This document shows positions 8,495 to 17,500 of a DNA stretch of 64,000 bases, piece after piece. The stretch is taken from assembly GCA_018268315.1 (NCBI GenBank), contig JAFDWU010000003.1, positions 1 to 64,000 on the forward strand, in the 5' to 3' direction. The stretch comes from Armatimonadota bacterium (GTDB taxonomy: Bacteria; Armatimonadota; Fimbriimonadia; Fimbriimonadales; Fimbriimonadaceae). The stretch's first letter is position 1. The number at the start of each line of letters is the position of its first letter. A program made the position numbers and the translations under genes. The notes beneath the pieces were generated by a model, which saw only the letters and a program-made list of their open reading frames with translations, had not been told where the DNA came from and made no database searches.

Positions 8495-9256
8495 TTGGCA
8501 GCCGTTCAAAAGGGCGCCCGAGATACGGTTCCACTTCGCGCTCAGGCGCTGGGCATTGACCTTGCCGCTCTTCCTAAGCATGTCGCCATCATCATGGATG
8601 GCAATGGCCGCTGGGCGCGGCGCAACGGTTTAGCCCGCTTGCTTGGGCATCGAGAAGGCTACCGAGCGCTTAGAGGCGTACTCCTGACCGCCGCCGAGCT
8701 TGGCATCAAGTATCTTACGGTTTACGCCTTCTCAGCGGAGAACTGGCGACGGCCCAGCGACGAAGTCGATGGCCTGATGAAGCTCATCGAAAAGGCGGCG
8801 CGTGATGAACTGCGCGCAATGCATCAGAACAACGTTCGGGTGAACGTTTCCGGCCGCATCGACGAGGTTCCAGCCGGCCTGCGAAACGCCCTTGAGAGCG
8901 GCGTTGAAACCACCAAGGACAACACGGGCATCACCTTCACGCTTGCTGTGAACTACGGCGGCAGGGCCGAGATCGTGGATGCCATCAAGCGAATAGTGCA
9001 GGATGGCGTCAAAGCCGAGGACATCAGCGAGGAGCTTGTTCAGAAGTACCTCTACAACCCTCAGCATCCCGATCCCGATTTGATGATCCGGACCGCCGGC
9101 GAAATGCGCTGGAGCAACTTCCTGATCTGGCAGGCGGCTTATGCGGAACTGGTGGTCACGGACGTAACCTGGCCAGAATTTGGCGAAACGCAACTCCTAG
9201 GGGCCGTCAAGGAATACCAGCGCCGAACCCGCAAGTTTGGCGCGGTTGTGGAATAG
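8495..9256 (+). CDS. uppS: Isoprenyl (undecaprenyl) diphosphate synthase
   Basis: Cis-prenyltransferase that makes the C55 lipid carrier for peptidoglycan. It contains HVAIIMDGNGRWA with the catalytic Asp, the HREGYRAL region, YAFSAENWRRP and the C-terminal HPDPDLMIRTAGE followed by SNFLIWQ. 253 residues from a TTG start at 8495, which has a GGAGG 10 nt upstream. The cdsA and dxr genes that often follow are absent; a 109-nt gap leads to a pair of small genes. Confidence 0.96.
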   Translation: MAAVQKGARDTVPLRAQALGIDLAALPKHVAIIMDGNGRWARRNGLARLLGHREGYRALRGVLLTAAELGIKYLTVYAFSAENWRRPSDEVDGLMKLIEKAARDELRAMHQNNVRVNVSGRIDEVPAGLRNALESGVETTKDNTGITFTLAVNYGGRAEIVDAIKRIVQDGVKAEDISEELVQKYLYNPQHPDPDLMIRTAGEMRWSNFLIWQAAYAELVVTDVTWPEFGETQLLGAVKEYQRRTRKFGAVVE

Positions 9257-9365
9257 CCTGCTAAGCCTGCTTGTATTAGCCCATCAGCCCCAATCCCGCC
9301 TGTATTGCCGGTAACGGTGTCGCACGGCCTCACCAACACTTAGAGGGCACGGAGGCGTGACACAT

Positions 9366-9557
9366 ATGAATGCATTTCTAATTGACCGAAGCCTAGGGTA
9401 CGGCTGGAACGATGAGACTCATCTGATGCCAGATTCGGACCTGGTGCACACCCCGATGGATACCACGAGGACCATCGATCCCGAACTGCCCATTGACCCG
9501 CGAACGGGCTCACGCTCAATTCGCATGTTCTCACTCGCAACTATGGACCTTCAGTAA
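9366..9557 (+). CDS. Small protein, paralogue A of a tandem pair
   Basis: 63 residues starting MNAFLIDRSLGYGW. The ATG at 9366 has GGAGG 10 nt upstream at 9351-9355; an in-frame GTG at 9357 sits too close to it. It is clearly homologous to the next gene: shared positions include MN, IDR, a Trp, DL, the block PMDTTRT-DPE-P, then RSIR-FSLA-M-L. No signal peptide, membrane segment or Cys pair. The pair lies between uppS and a strong terminator, so it is probably an independent short transcription unit. Function is unknown; a peptide precursor or small regulatory protein are both possible. Confidence 0.7.
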   Translation: MNAFLIDRSLGYGWNDETHLMPDSDLVHTPMDTTRTIDPELPIDPRTGSRSIRMFSLATMDLQ

Positions 9558-9652
9558 GCCCAAACAGGCTGAAACGACGAATAACTCGCAACTTACCGGG
9601 GAAGGATTACAGCCCCACAGGGCAAAACCTAACTTGGAGAAACTGAATTCTT

Positions 9653-9847
9653 ATGAACACACTCGTTATTGATCGCAATGTCGTTTGGAGCTGGGACGAA
9701 GATGCGCGTCCAGAGCGAGACTTGCCGTACTGCCCCATGGATACGACTCGAACGCTCGATCCTGAGAGTCCGACCGGACCGAAGGTTGGAGGCGCGCGCT
9801 CAATACGTCAATTCTCCCTTGCCGTGATGGAACTCAAGACTGCTTAG
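9653..9847 (+). CDS. Small protein, paralogue B of a tandem pair
   Basis: 64 residues starting MNTLVIDRNVVWSW. Preceded by a GGAG about 15 nt upstream, so the ribosome site is only moderate. It shares PMDTTRT, DPESP and RSIRQFSLAVMEL with the 63-residue protein 95 nt upstream, with two short indels, which is strong evidence that both are translated. It is followed within 40 nt by an intrinsic terminator. I do not recognise the family. Confidence 0.7.
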   Translation: MNTLVIDRNVVWSWDEDARPERDLPYCPMDTTRTLDPESPTGPKVGGARSIRQFSLAVMELKTA

Positions 9848-9886
9848 TTTTGCGCATGGCCTTGCGCCCGCGCTCCGGTGGAACGT

Positions 9887-9923
9887 AGCCCAGGATCTCG
9901 CTGATCCTGGGCTTCTTCTTTTG
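9887..9923 (+). terminator. Intrinsic terminator after the small-protein pair
   Basis: Perfect 11-bp stem AGCCCAGGATC / GATCCTGGGCT with a 5-nt loop, followed by TCTTCTTTT. It separates the tandem small genes from the methionine synthase gene downstream. Confidence 0.85.
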
Positions 9924-9945
9924 CGCTGGTATCCTTTAGGTTAGT

Positions 9946-11619
9946 TTGAACCAGGAGAACACCGGCCCCGAGAGAGGAGAATGTACTTACGACCCGCTTC
10001 ACGCCTTTATGGCGAAGTTTGAAGCGGCCCAGGCACCTCGCGAGGAGACGTCCAAAGAAGCGCTTTCCGTTGAAGATCAGCTGAAGCGGCATATCATCGA
10101 CGGCACCAAGAAGAACCTTGAGCGCAATCTCGACTTGGCGCTTGAGACCTACACTCCGCTTGACATCATCAACAACATCTTGCTGGACGGCATGAAGACC
10201 GTCGGCGAGCTGTTTGGGGCGGGGAAGATGCAGCTTCCGTTCGTGCTCCAAAGCGCTGAGGTGATGAAATCGGCCGTACGCTACCTGGAGCCGAAGATGG
10301 AGAAGACCGAAGGCTCCGAACGCGGCTCGATCCTGCTGGCCACGGTGGCGGGGGACGTGCATGACATCGGCAAGAACCTCGTCGACATCATCCTCAGCAA
10401 CAACGGCTACCGCGTCGTGAACATTGGCATCAAACAGCCCCTCAACACGATTTTGCAGCAGGCGGAGGAGCACAAGTGCCAAGTCATCGGCCTAAGCGGC
10501 CTCTTGGTGAAGAGCACACTCATCATGCGAGAGAATTTGCTGGAGATGAACGACCGCGGAGTCTCGCACTATCCGGTGATCCTTGGCGGCGCGGCGCTTA
10601 CCCGCGCTTATGTGGAGCAAGACTTAGCGGCGCTATACAAAGGCACGGTGCGCTACGCGCAGGATGCCTTTGAAGGTCTTGCGCTCATGGAAACCATTGG
10701 CGGGCAGGCTTCGGCGCCCGCGCTTGATGAACCAGCGGTCCCGCGCGTAACTTCGCACCGGCTGCCTGATCTGGACCGCACACTCTACGTTTTTGATGGC
10801 ACGGGTAGCGACGTTGTGCCGCAGGCAGAGTCGCCCGCGCTGCCGTTCTACGGCGCGCGCAAGCACACGAAGTTTGATCCATTCGAGCTGTTTCGCTACA
10901 TCAACCCGGTCGCGCTGTTCCGTGGGCAGTGGCAATTCAAGCGGCCCGACCACCTTTCAAACCCCGGGTTCACCGCCTGGCTGGAAGAAACCGCGCGCCC
11001 GATTTTCGACCAGATGCAGAAGCGGCTGGCCACCGTCATCAAGCCGCAGGTCAAGTGGGGCTATTTCTATTGCCATGGTGAAGGCAACGACCTCATCATT
11101 TACGAAGAAGATGCCCGCACCGAGCGGCTGCGCTTCAACTTCCCGCGCCAGCGGGATAACCGCAGGCTTTGCCTGTCTGATTTCTTCCGCCGTCCCGGCA
11201 CGCCCCCGGATACGGTTGGTTTCCACATCGTTACCGTCGGCGATGAGGTGTCGCGCTACGAAAGAGAGCTTTTCGAGAAGGGCGATTATCAGGATTACCT
11301 GTACGTGCACGGAATGGGGGTCGAGACTGCCGAGGCGCTGGCGGAGTATTGGCACAAGATGATCCGCGCCGAGCTCGGCCTTGCCTCAGAAGAGCCTCAA
11401 GACATGCGTGGCCTGTTCGCGGCCCGCTATCGCGGCGCGCGTTACAGCTTCGGTTACCCGGCATGTCCGAATCTGGAAGACCAAGCTAAGCTCTTCGAAT
11501 TGCTTAAGCCGGAAGACATCGGAATCGAGCTGACCGACGAGTTTATGTTGAATCCTGAGCAGTCGACTTCAGCAATTATCGTCACCCATCCGGAGGCCAA
11601 GTACTTCAACATTAGATGA
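9946..11619 (+). CDS. Methionine synthase B12-binding and activation module (C-terminal half of MetH)
   Basis: Corresponds to the cap, cobalamin-binding and reactivation domains of cobalamin-dependent methionine synthase. The homocysteine and methyl-THF domains are missing, so a separate subunit is presumably encoded elsewhere. The helical cap lies at about residues 40-120. The B12-binding signature is GDVHDIGKNLV, whose His is the cobalt ligand, with GLSGLLVKS and VILGGAALTR after it. The activation domain occupies about 280-557, with RGARYSFGYPACPNLEDQ and ELTDEFMLNPEQSTS. The start is uncertain: TTG 9946 follows an in-frame stop closely, and ATG 10009 would cut a conserved segment. A strong Shine-Dalgarno plus ATG at 9981 is out of frame and reads a 13-codon ORF. 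Confidence 0.88.
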   Translation: MNQENTGPERGECTYDPLHAFMAKFEAAQAPREETSKEALSVEDQLKRHIIDGTKKNLERNLDLALETYTPLDIINNILLDGMKTVGELFGAGKMQLPFVLQSAEVMKSAVRYLEPKMEKTEGSERGSILLATVAGDVHDIGKNLVDIILSNNGYRVVNIGIKQPLNTILQQAEEHKCQVIGLSGLLVKSTLIMRENLLEMNDRGVSHYPVILGGAALTRAYVEQDLAALYKGTVRYAQDAFEGLALMETIGGQASAPALDEPAVPRVTSHRLPDLDRTLYVFDGTGSDVVPQAESPALPFYGARKHTKFDPFELFRYINPVALFRGQWQFKRPDHLSNPGFTAWLEETARPIFDQMQKRLATVIKPQVKWGYFYCHGEGNDLIIYEEDARTERLRFNFPRQRDNRRLCLSDFFRRPGTPPDTVGFHIVTVGDEVSRYERELFEKGDYQDYLYVHGMGVETAEALAEYWHKMIRAELGLASEEPQDMRGLFAARYRGARYSFGYPACPNLEDQAKLFELLKPEDIGIELTDEFMLNPEQSTSAIIVTHPEAKYFNIR

Positions 11620-11688
11620 CGTGGGTATTTCGGCTCCGATATGTACGAACGTGCGGTACAAATAACGTTAAGGTAGGCTAGCAGACTG

Positions 11689-12201
11689 GTGGCGGAGTGG
11701 TATTACATTGGACACTACGGGCAATTAGGCCCGCTCTCCTTGGATCAGATGGAAGAACTGATTCAGGGTGGAGTAATCGTCCGCGATACCTTCGTCTGGA
11801 AATCCGGTTCAAGCGACTGGGTTCAAGCGGAAAAATCTGAAGAATTAATTGGCTATTTCGCCAGCCTTCCCGGCTACATGGCCGCCCCGCCTCCCGCTCC
11901 TTCGCCCAAGCCGACCCCTTTCCAGCAGTCTCCTCAGCTGATGTCTCAGCCTCAGGCCAACTACGGGCGATTGATGCCGCTGAACCAAAGCGATCGCAAT
12001 GCGGTGCTTGGCGGAGTGCTGCAGCTCATCCCCGGCGTAGGGCGCATCTACCTTGGCTACGCCGCGATCGGCGTGCTTCAAATTGTTGTATTCTTCATGA
12101 CCTGCGGCATCGGCTGGCTCTGGTCGTTCATCGATGGAATCGTTATTCTTTCGGGCGGCGTGAAATACGACGGCTTTGGCCGTCGACTTGGCCCTAGTTA
12201 G
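11689..12201 (+). CDS. GYF-domain / TM2-domain membrane protein
   Basis: 170 residues from a GTG. Residues 1-60 form a GYF_2-like domain (WYYIGHYGQLGPLSLDQMEELI, and FVWKSGSSDWVQA). A Pro/Gln-rich linker (80-105) precedes a TM2-like double membrane hairpin (LGGVLQLIPGVGRIYLGY, then IVVFFMTCGIGWLWSFIDGI). Such proteins are thought to bind Pro-rich peptides at the membrane, and the role here is unknown. A second GYF-type protein lies at 45573-46061. Confidence 0.8.
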   Translation: MAEWYYIGHYGQLGPLSLDQMEELIQGGVIVRDTFVWKSGSSDWVQAEKSEELIGYFASLPGYMAAPPPAPSPKPTPFQQSPQLMSQPQANYGRLMPLNQSDRNAVLGGVLQLIPGVGRIYLGYAAIGVLQIVVFFMTCGIGWLWSFIDGIVILSGGVKYDGFGRRLGPS

Positions 12202-12242
12202 TCGGCGCAAACCGAGCATCTATTCGTCTATAAAGCAAAGAG

Positions 12243-12818
12243 ATGCGAATACTCCTATCGTTAGCTGCCTGCCTTGCCTGCGCCATGAGCCTTGCGCAAT
12301 CCACCTATGCGCCGGCACGGGGCGAGACCGATATCATGCTGACGGTAGAGGGGAAGGGCGATATCGTGATCCAACTTCATACCGCTGAAGCGCCCAAGAC
12401 CACTGCTCGCATCGCGCAGCTTGTAAAGAACGGTTTCTACACTAATCAACGTTTCTTCAAGGTCATCACCGAGCCGCGGCCGTTCCTGGTTCAAATCGGC
12501 GATCCCCAGTCGGTGAACGGCAACCTGGACGACCCTTCAATGGGATCAATGGGTAGCGGCGTTCAACTGCCTTACGAAGCCACGAAGTTTACGAACGAGG
12601 AAGGCGCGGTTGGGCTAAGCACCGTGGTTGACAACAAGAATTCCGGCGATAGCCAGTTCTACATCCTTCTCGGCCGCCACCGGTTCCTCGATGGCCGCTA
12701 CACCGTTTTCGGTAAGGTGGTGCAGGGAATGGATATCGTGCACCGAATTGAAAAGGGCGACCGCGTGACCGCCGCCAAAGTTCTAACCGGCCCGGGGGTT
12801 GGGAAGATCGGGCAGTAG
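12243..12818 (+). CDS. Secreted peptidyl-prolyl cis-trans isomerase, cyclophilin type
   Basis: Accelerates prolyl isomerisation during folding outside the cytoplasm. The N-terminus MRILLSLAACLACAMSLAQS is a signal peptide. The cyclophilin core follows: ILLTVEG-like IMLTVEGKGDIVIQL, FYTNQRFFKVI (catalytic Arg region reads NQRFFKV), FTNEEGAVGLS and SQFYILLGRHRFLDGRYTVFGKVVQGMDIV. The Trp of drug-sensitive cyclophilins is replaced by His/Arg, as in many bacterial forms. 191 residues. Probably independent of the kinase gene downstream, whose start lies 2 nt after this stop or further on. Confidence 0.9.
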   Translation: MRILLSLAACLACAMSLAQSTYAPARGETDIMLTVEGKGDIVIQLHTAEAPKTTARIAQLVKNGFYTNQRFFKVITEPRPFLVQIGDPQSVNGNLDDPSMGSMGSGVQLPYEATKFTNEEGAVGLSTVVDNKNSGDSQFYILLGRHRFLDGRYTVFGKVVQGMDIVHRIEKGDRVTAAKVLTGPGVGKIGQ

Positions 12819-12819
12819 T

Positions 12820-13857
12820 TTGCGAACCGCAAAACCGGCTCTTGAGACCTGGAAGCGCTTGGTGCTTCGCGCGATGCCGCTTCCCGCATGGCTGAGTCCC
12901 GACGCGCCACAATGCGACGTTGTATTAAGCACGCGCGTGCGCGTGATGCGCAACCTGGCCGGCCATCGATTTCCCCATCTCGCGCCAAGCGACGAACGGC
13001 TGGCGGTTCTGAAAGAAGTTCTCGCCGCGACCCGCGGCATCGGCATGGACCTTGAGGTCAACAAGTCGATCACCAACGCCGAGCGCGAGTATATGGTGGG
13101 CGCCCGACTTATCAGCCCCGATTTCGCTTACCAAGACCCTTCGGCGGCGGTGCTGCTGAACGAGGATCGCTCCCTAAGCCTGATGGTGAACGAGGAAGAC
13201 CACCTGCGAATTCAGGCGCTGGTGGGCGGATGGAGCCTAGAAACCGCCCGCCTTCTCGCCCTGCGAGCGGAGAAAGGTCTTGCCTCCCAGCTTCACTTTG
13301 CTCGCCTTGAGGATCGCGGCTATCTGGCGGCCAGCCCGTTCAACTGCGGCGCGGGCGTGCGTCACTCCTGCATGCTGCACCTCATCGGTCTTGCCAGCGC
13401 GAAGCGCCTGCCCAACATCTTGAAAGCCCTTGGTGAGAAGAATCTCGTCGCGCGGGGACCGTTTGGCGAATCCAGCCGCGCCATCGGCGCGTTCGTCCAG
13501 ATAAGCAGCACGTCCGGCGACGCGGTTGAGTTCGCGGGCGCGGTCGAGTATCTGATTCAAGAGGAACGCATCGCCCGCATCAACGCTCATGCGGACAAGG
13601 TTGCCGGCCCCGCGCAGAAGGCGATCACGCTGGCGCAAACCTCGCGCACTTTAACCCTTGCCGATTGCCTGAGGGTGCTTGGCTGGGTGCGGTGGGCCTG
13701 CATCGAAGGCATGGTCGGCTTGCAACCTCGGCAGGTAGACGCCTTCCTTTCTTCGATGGACATCCATGCTTCGATCAGCGATAAGGGGCCGGAACAGGCT
13801 CGCGCCGACGCCCTCAGAGGCTTTCTGGACATGGCCTCGATTCCCGTGCTTTCCTAG
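12820..13857 (+). CDS. mcsB: McsB-like protein-arginine kinase (ATP:guanido phosphotransferase)
   Basis: Family that phosphorylates protein arginines and marks proteins for Clp degradation. Visible motifs are DVVLSTRVRVMRNL near the N-terminus, NEEDHLRIQAL, the substrate/nucleotide loop AASPFNCGAGVRHS and SSRAIGAFVQISS. In canonical McsB the loop reads CPTN with an active-site Cys; here that position is Ser, with a Cys four residues later. No mcsA, ctsR or clpC is adjacent. Start is uncertain: TTG 12820 gives 345 residues, ATG 12874 gives 327, and an earlier TTG at 12799 overlaps the cyclophilin gene. The family assignment is firm; activity is not proven by sequence. Confidence 0.85.
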   Translation: MRTAKPALETWKRLVLRAMPLPAWLSPDAPQCDVVLSTRVRVMRNLAGHRFPHLAPSDERLAVLKEVLAATRGIGMDLEVNKSITNAEREYMVGARLISPDFAYQDPSAAVLLNEDRSLSLMVNEEDHLRIQALVGGWSLETARLLALRAEKGLASQLHFARLEDRGYLAASPFNCGAGVRHSCMLHLIGLASAKRLPNILKALGEKNLVARGPFGESSRAIGAFVQISSTSGDAVEFAGAVEYLIQEERIARINAHADKVAGPAQKAITLAQTSRTLTLADCLRVLGWVRWACIEGMVGLQPRQVDAFLSSMDIHASISDKGPEQARADALRGFLDMASIPVLS

Positions 13858-13948
13858 TCAATCGCAAAAAGGAAACTTTTCCACTTTTTCGTGAAAAACG
13901 CGGTGCGAAACCCTTGGAAAAACCGTGAATAGTAGAGGGACTTGCACC

Positions 13949-13990
13949 CAATATCTTGGGGCTGGTTAAATAAAGAACCCCTAGATATTG
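13949..13990 (+). promoter_or_regulatory. Two NrdR boxes upstream of nrdR-nrdJ
   Basis: CAATATCTTG (13949-13958) and CTAGATATTG (13981-13990) each match 9 of the 10 core positions of the NrdR box CwATATaTwG as I know it. Their starts are 32 bp apart, about three helical turns, as is usual for paired NrdR boxes. Together they form an imperfect inverted repeat. The second box abuts the nrdR Shine-Dalgarno. A weak promoter (TTGCAC 13942, TTAAAT 13966) would place box 1 in the spacer. Confidence 0.7.
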
Positions 13991-13998
13991 AGGAAAAG

Positions 13999-14475
13999 AT
14001 GCTCTGCCCCTACTGCCGACATTCTGAACAGCGAGTGCTTGATTCGCGCCCATCGAGAGATGGATCGACGATCCGCCGCAGGCGAGAGTGCTGCAGCTGT
14101 TTGCGAAGATTCACGACGTTCGAGGGCCTAGAAAGGCAACGACTTTTTGTCGTGAAACGTGGCGGCTCCCGCGAGGAGTTCAACCGCGAGAAGGTGTTTG
14201 AAAGCATGCGAGTTGCATGCCGGAAGCGCCCGGTATCGGTTGAAGTTCTGCGCGAAGCGGCCAGCAAGGTGGAGCGAGATCTTTTTCAGGAGCACGACGA
14301 GGAAGTCGCGAGCAAGCAAATAGGAGAAAAGGTCATGGACGAACTCAAAGCGATCGATACAGTGGCGTACGTGCGCTTTGCCTCGGTCTATCGGGAATTT
14401 GAAACAGTTTCCGACTTCACCGACATCATCGAGGCGATGAAGAGAAATCGCGACTTGATTCGAAATTCAAACTAA
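13999..14475 (+). CDS. nrdR: Transcriptional repressor NrdR
   Basis: Zinc-ribbon and ATP-cone repressor of ribonucleotide reductase genes that senses dATP/ATP. The ATG at 13999 follows GAGGAAAAG and gives 158 residues starting MLCPYCRHSEQRVLDSRP. An N-terminal extension to 13942 is open but does not fit the family. The four zinc Cys are CPYC and the later CCSC, with the conserved DSRPSRDGSTIRRRREC between them. The ATP-cone starts at VVKRGGSREEFNREKV. Followed 73 nt later by nrdJ, the expected target. Confidence 0.95.
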   Translation: MLCPYCRHSEQRVLDSRPSRDGSTIRRRRECCSCLRRFTTFEGLERQRLFVVKRGGSREEFNREKVFESMRVACRKRPVSVEVLREAASKVERDLFQEHDEEVASKQIGEKVMDELKAIDTVAYVRFASVYREFETVSDFTDIIEAMKRNRDLIRNSN

Positions 14476-14548
14476 GTTTATGGCAGCCGATGGCAGCGGC
14501 AAGACGCCTTGCCGTCGGTGAGCCTAGGGGAAAAGAAAAAGAGGACAC

Positions 14549-17500
14549 ATGAAGGTCAATCGTCATTACACAAAGCGGGGAGAAAACCCATACGAGGGTA
14601 TCGAGTTTGAGGCTAGAAAGAGCGAAATCCGGAATCCGGATGGCTCTACAGTCTTCTTAATGGAGAACGTGATGGTTCCCAAGGAGTGGTCTCAGGTGGC
14701 CACCGACATCCTTGCCCAAAAGTATTTCCGCAAGGCAGGGGTAACCGGGGAAGGCGACCATGAAACCGATTCACGCCAAGTCTTCCACCGCCTCGCCGGA
14801 TGCTGGGCCTATTGGGGCAAGCAGTACGGCTATTTCGATAGCGAAGAAGACTCCCAAGCGTTTTATGACGAGCTTTGCCACATGCTGGCGCTTCAAGTCG
14901 CGGCGCCGAACTCCCCTCAGTGGTTTAACACCGGCCTTCACTTTGCCTACGGCATCGAGGGCGTTCCCCAGGGCCACTATTATGTGAACCCGAAGACCAA
15001 GAAGCTGGAGCGAAGCAAGAACGCTTACGAGCGGCCCCAGCCTCACGCCTGCTTCATTCTCAGCGTGAAGGACGACCTCGTGAACGAGGGTGGCATCATG
15101 GACCTGTGGACCCGCGAGGCTCGCATCTTCAAGTACGGCTCCGGCGTTGGCACCAACTTTTCTAAGATTCGCGCCGATGGCGAAAAGCTAAGCGGTGGTG
15201 GTCGCTCCAGCGGTCTTATGAGCTTCTTGAAAGTGGGCGACCGCTCGGCGGGCGCAATTAAGTCTGGCGGCACAACCCGCCGCGCGGCAAAGATGGTGTG
15301 CCTGGATGTTGATCATCCCGACGTCATGGAGTTCGTCAACTGGAAGGTTAAGGAAGAGCAGAAGGTTGCCGCGTTGGTTACCGGCTCGTTGCTGAATAAC
15401 CGCCACTTGAACCTAATTATCCGCGCCTGCCACAACCCGGAAGTCGCCGAAGAGTCGCGCTGCAATCCGCGTGAGAACGCCGCCTTGCGAAAGGCGATTG
15501 CCGAGGCGAAGGTCGTTGGCATCCCTCTGAACTACGTTCAGCGAGCGATCCAGCTTGCCGAGCAGGGCGCGACTGGAATCAGTTTCCCGGTGTTCGACAC
15601 CGGCTACGAAAGCGAAGCATATATTACAGTTTCGGGCCAAAACTCTAACAATTCGGTTCGCGTCTCGAATGAGTTCTTCCACAGCGTGGAGGCTAAGAAG
15701 AACTGGCAGCTGAAGGCTCGCTCGGGTGGGCGGATCATCAAAGAGTTGAACGCCAAGGAGATGTGGGACGACATCTGCGAGGCCGCGTGGATGTGCGCCG
15801 ACCCTGGCATCCAGTACGACACCACCATCAACGAGTGGCACACCTGCCCGGCGGATGGCCGCATCAACGCGAGCAACCCGTGCAGCGAGTACATGTTCCT
15901 CGATGACACTGCGTGCAACTTAGCCAGTATAAACTTAATCAAATTCTATAATCCAGAGACGGGCGCGTTCGACCTACAAGGCTATCGCCATGCGATCCGC
16001 CTGTGGACCATCGTGCTGGAAATCAGCGTGCTGATGGCGCAATTCCCGTCGAAGGACATCGCCCAGTTAAGCTACGATTTCCGAACCCTCGGCCTTGGCT
16101 ACGCAAACCTCGGCGCGCTGCTGATGCAGATGGGCATTGCCTACAACTCGCCTCAGGGCTTTGCGATCGCCGGCGCGCTCACCTCCATCTTAGGAGGCGA
16201 TAGCTACGCCGCAAGCGCAGAGATGGCGCGAGAACTTGGCCCGTTCGACCGCTACGCGGCGAACTCGGAGAACATGCTGCGGGTCATCCGCAACCATCGC
16301 CGCGCGGCCTACAACGCTCCGAAGGAGCAATACGAAAGCCTGAGCATCACGCCGGTTGGCATAGACCCCGATGAGTGCCCGACCGATATGCTGAAGGCGG
16401 CCCGCGAGGCGTGGGATCAGGCGTTGGAGCTTGGCCAGGCCCACGGCTTCCGCAACGCGCAGGTAACCGTGCTCGCCCCCACCGGCACCATCGGCCTGGT
16501 GATGGATTGCGACACCACCGGCATCGAGCCGGATTTCGCGCTGGTTAAGTTCAAGAAGCTTTCCGGCGGCGGCTACTTCAAGATCATCAACCAGTCGATT
16601 CCGATCGCCCTGAAGCGGCTTGGCTACACCCAGGAGCAGATTGAGGACATCGTTTCCTACTGCGTAGGCAGAGGCACGCTTGCTGGCGCGCCGGGAATCA
16701 ACCACGAGGCGCTGCGAGGAAAGGGCTTCACCCAGGATGCCATCGATAAGGTTGAGGCTGCGCTTGCCAGCGCGTTCGAGATCAAGTTCGCGTTCAACAA
16801 GTGGGTGCTGGGCGATGAGTTCTGCAAGAGCTACCTCGGTTTCACCGACGAGCAGCTTGACGACTTCAGTTTTGACCTCTTGCAGGCGCTCGGCTTTTCC
16901 AAGGAAGCCATCGACGCCGCCAACGAATACGTGTGCGGCTCCATGACCATCGAAGGCGCGCCCCATCTGAAGCTGGAGCACTACTCGGTATTCGATTGCG
17001 CCAACCGGTGCGGCAAGAAGGGAAGGCGGTTTATCGACGCCGAGGGCCACATCCGCATGATGGCAGCGGCGCAACCCTTCCTCAGCGGCGCGATCAGCAA
17101 GACGATCAACCTGCCATCGGAAGCAACCCTGAAGGACGTCCACAACGCCTACTGGCTAAGCTGGAAGCTGGGCCTGAAGGCGAACGCGCTGTACCGCGAC
17201 GGCAGCAAGCTCAGCCAGCCGCTGAACGCGGCGGTGGATGACGCGGCGGCGGCAATTCTGGAAGCCTCGATGGACGTTGAGGAGCCGCAAAGCCACGCCG
17301 AGCAGGTTCAGCAGGCAGCGCAGAAGCTGGTCTATCGCTACATCGCGCGGCGGCGGCTGATGCCGTCTCGCCGTAAGGGCTACACCCAGAAGGCAAGGGT
17401 CGGCGGGCACAAGGTTTACATCCGCACCGGCGAATTCGAGGACGGGACGCTCGGCGAAATCTTCGTCGATATGCACCGTGAGGGCGCCGCGTTCCGGTCG

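Noticed and set aside
13858-14548. Cobalamin riboswitch for nrdJ
   Set aside because: No B12-box or long structured leader; regulation is better explained by the NrdR boxes.
16190-17143. 317-codon open frame antisense to nrdJ
   Set aside because: Complement of a conserved, high-GC coding region; no ribosome site or family resemblance.
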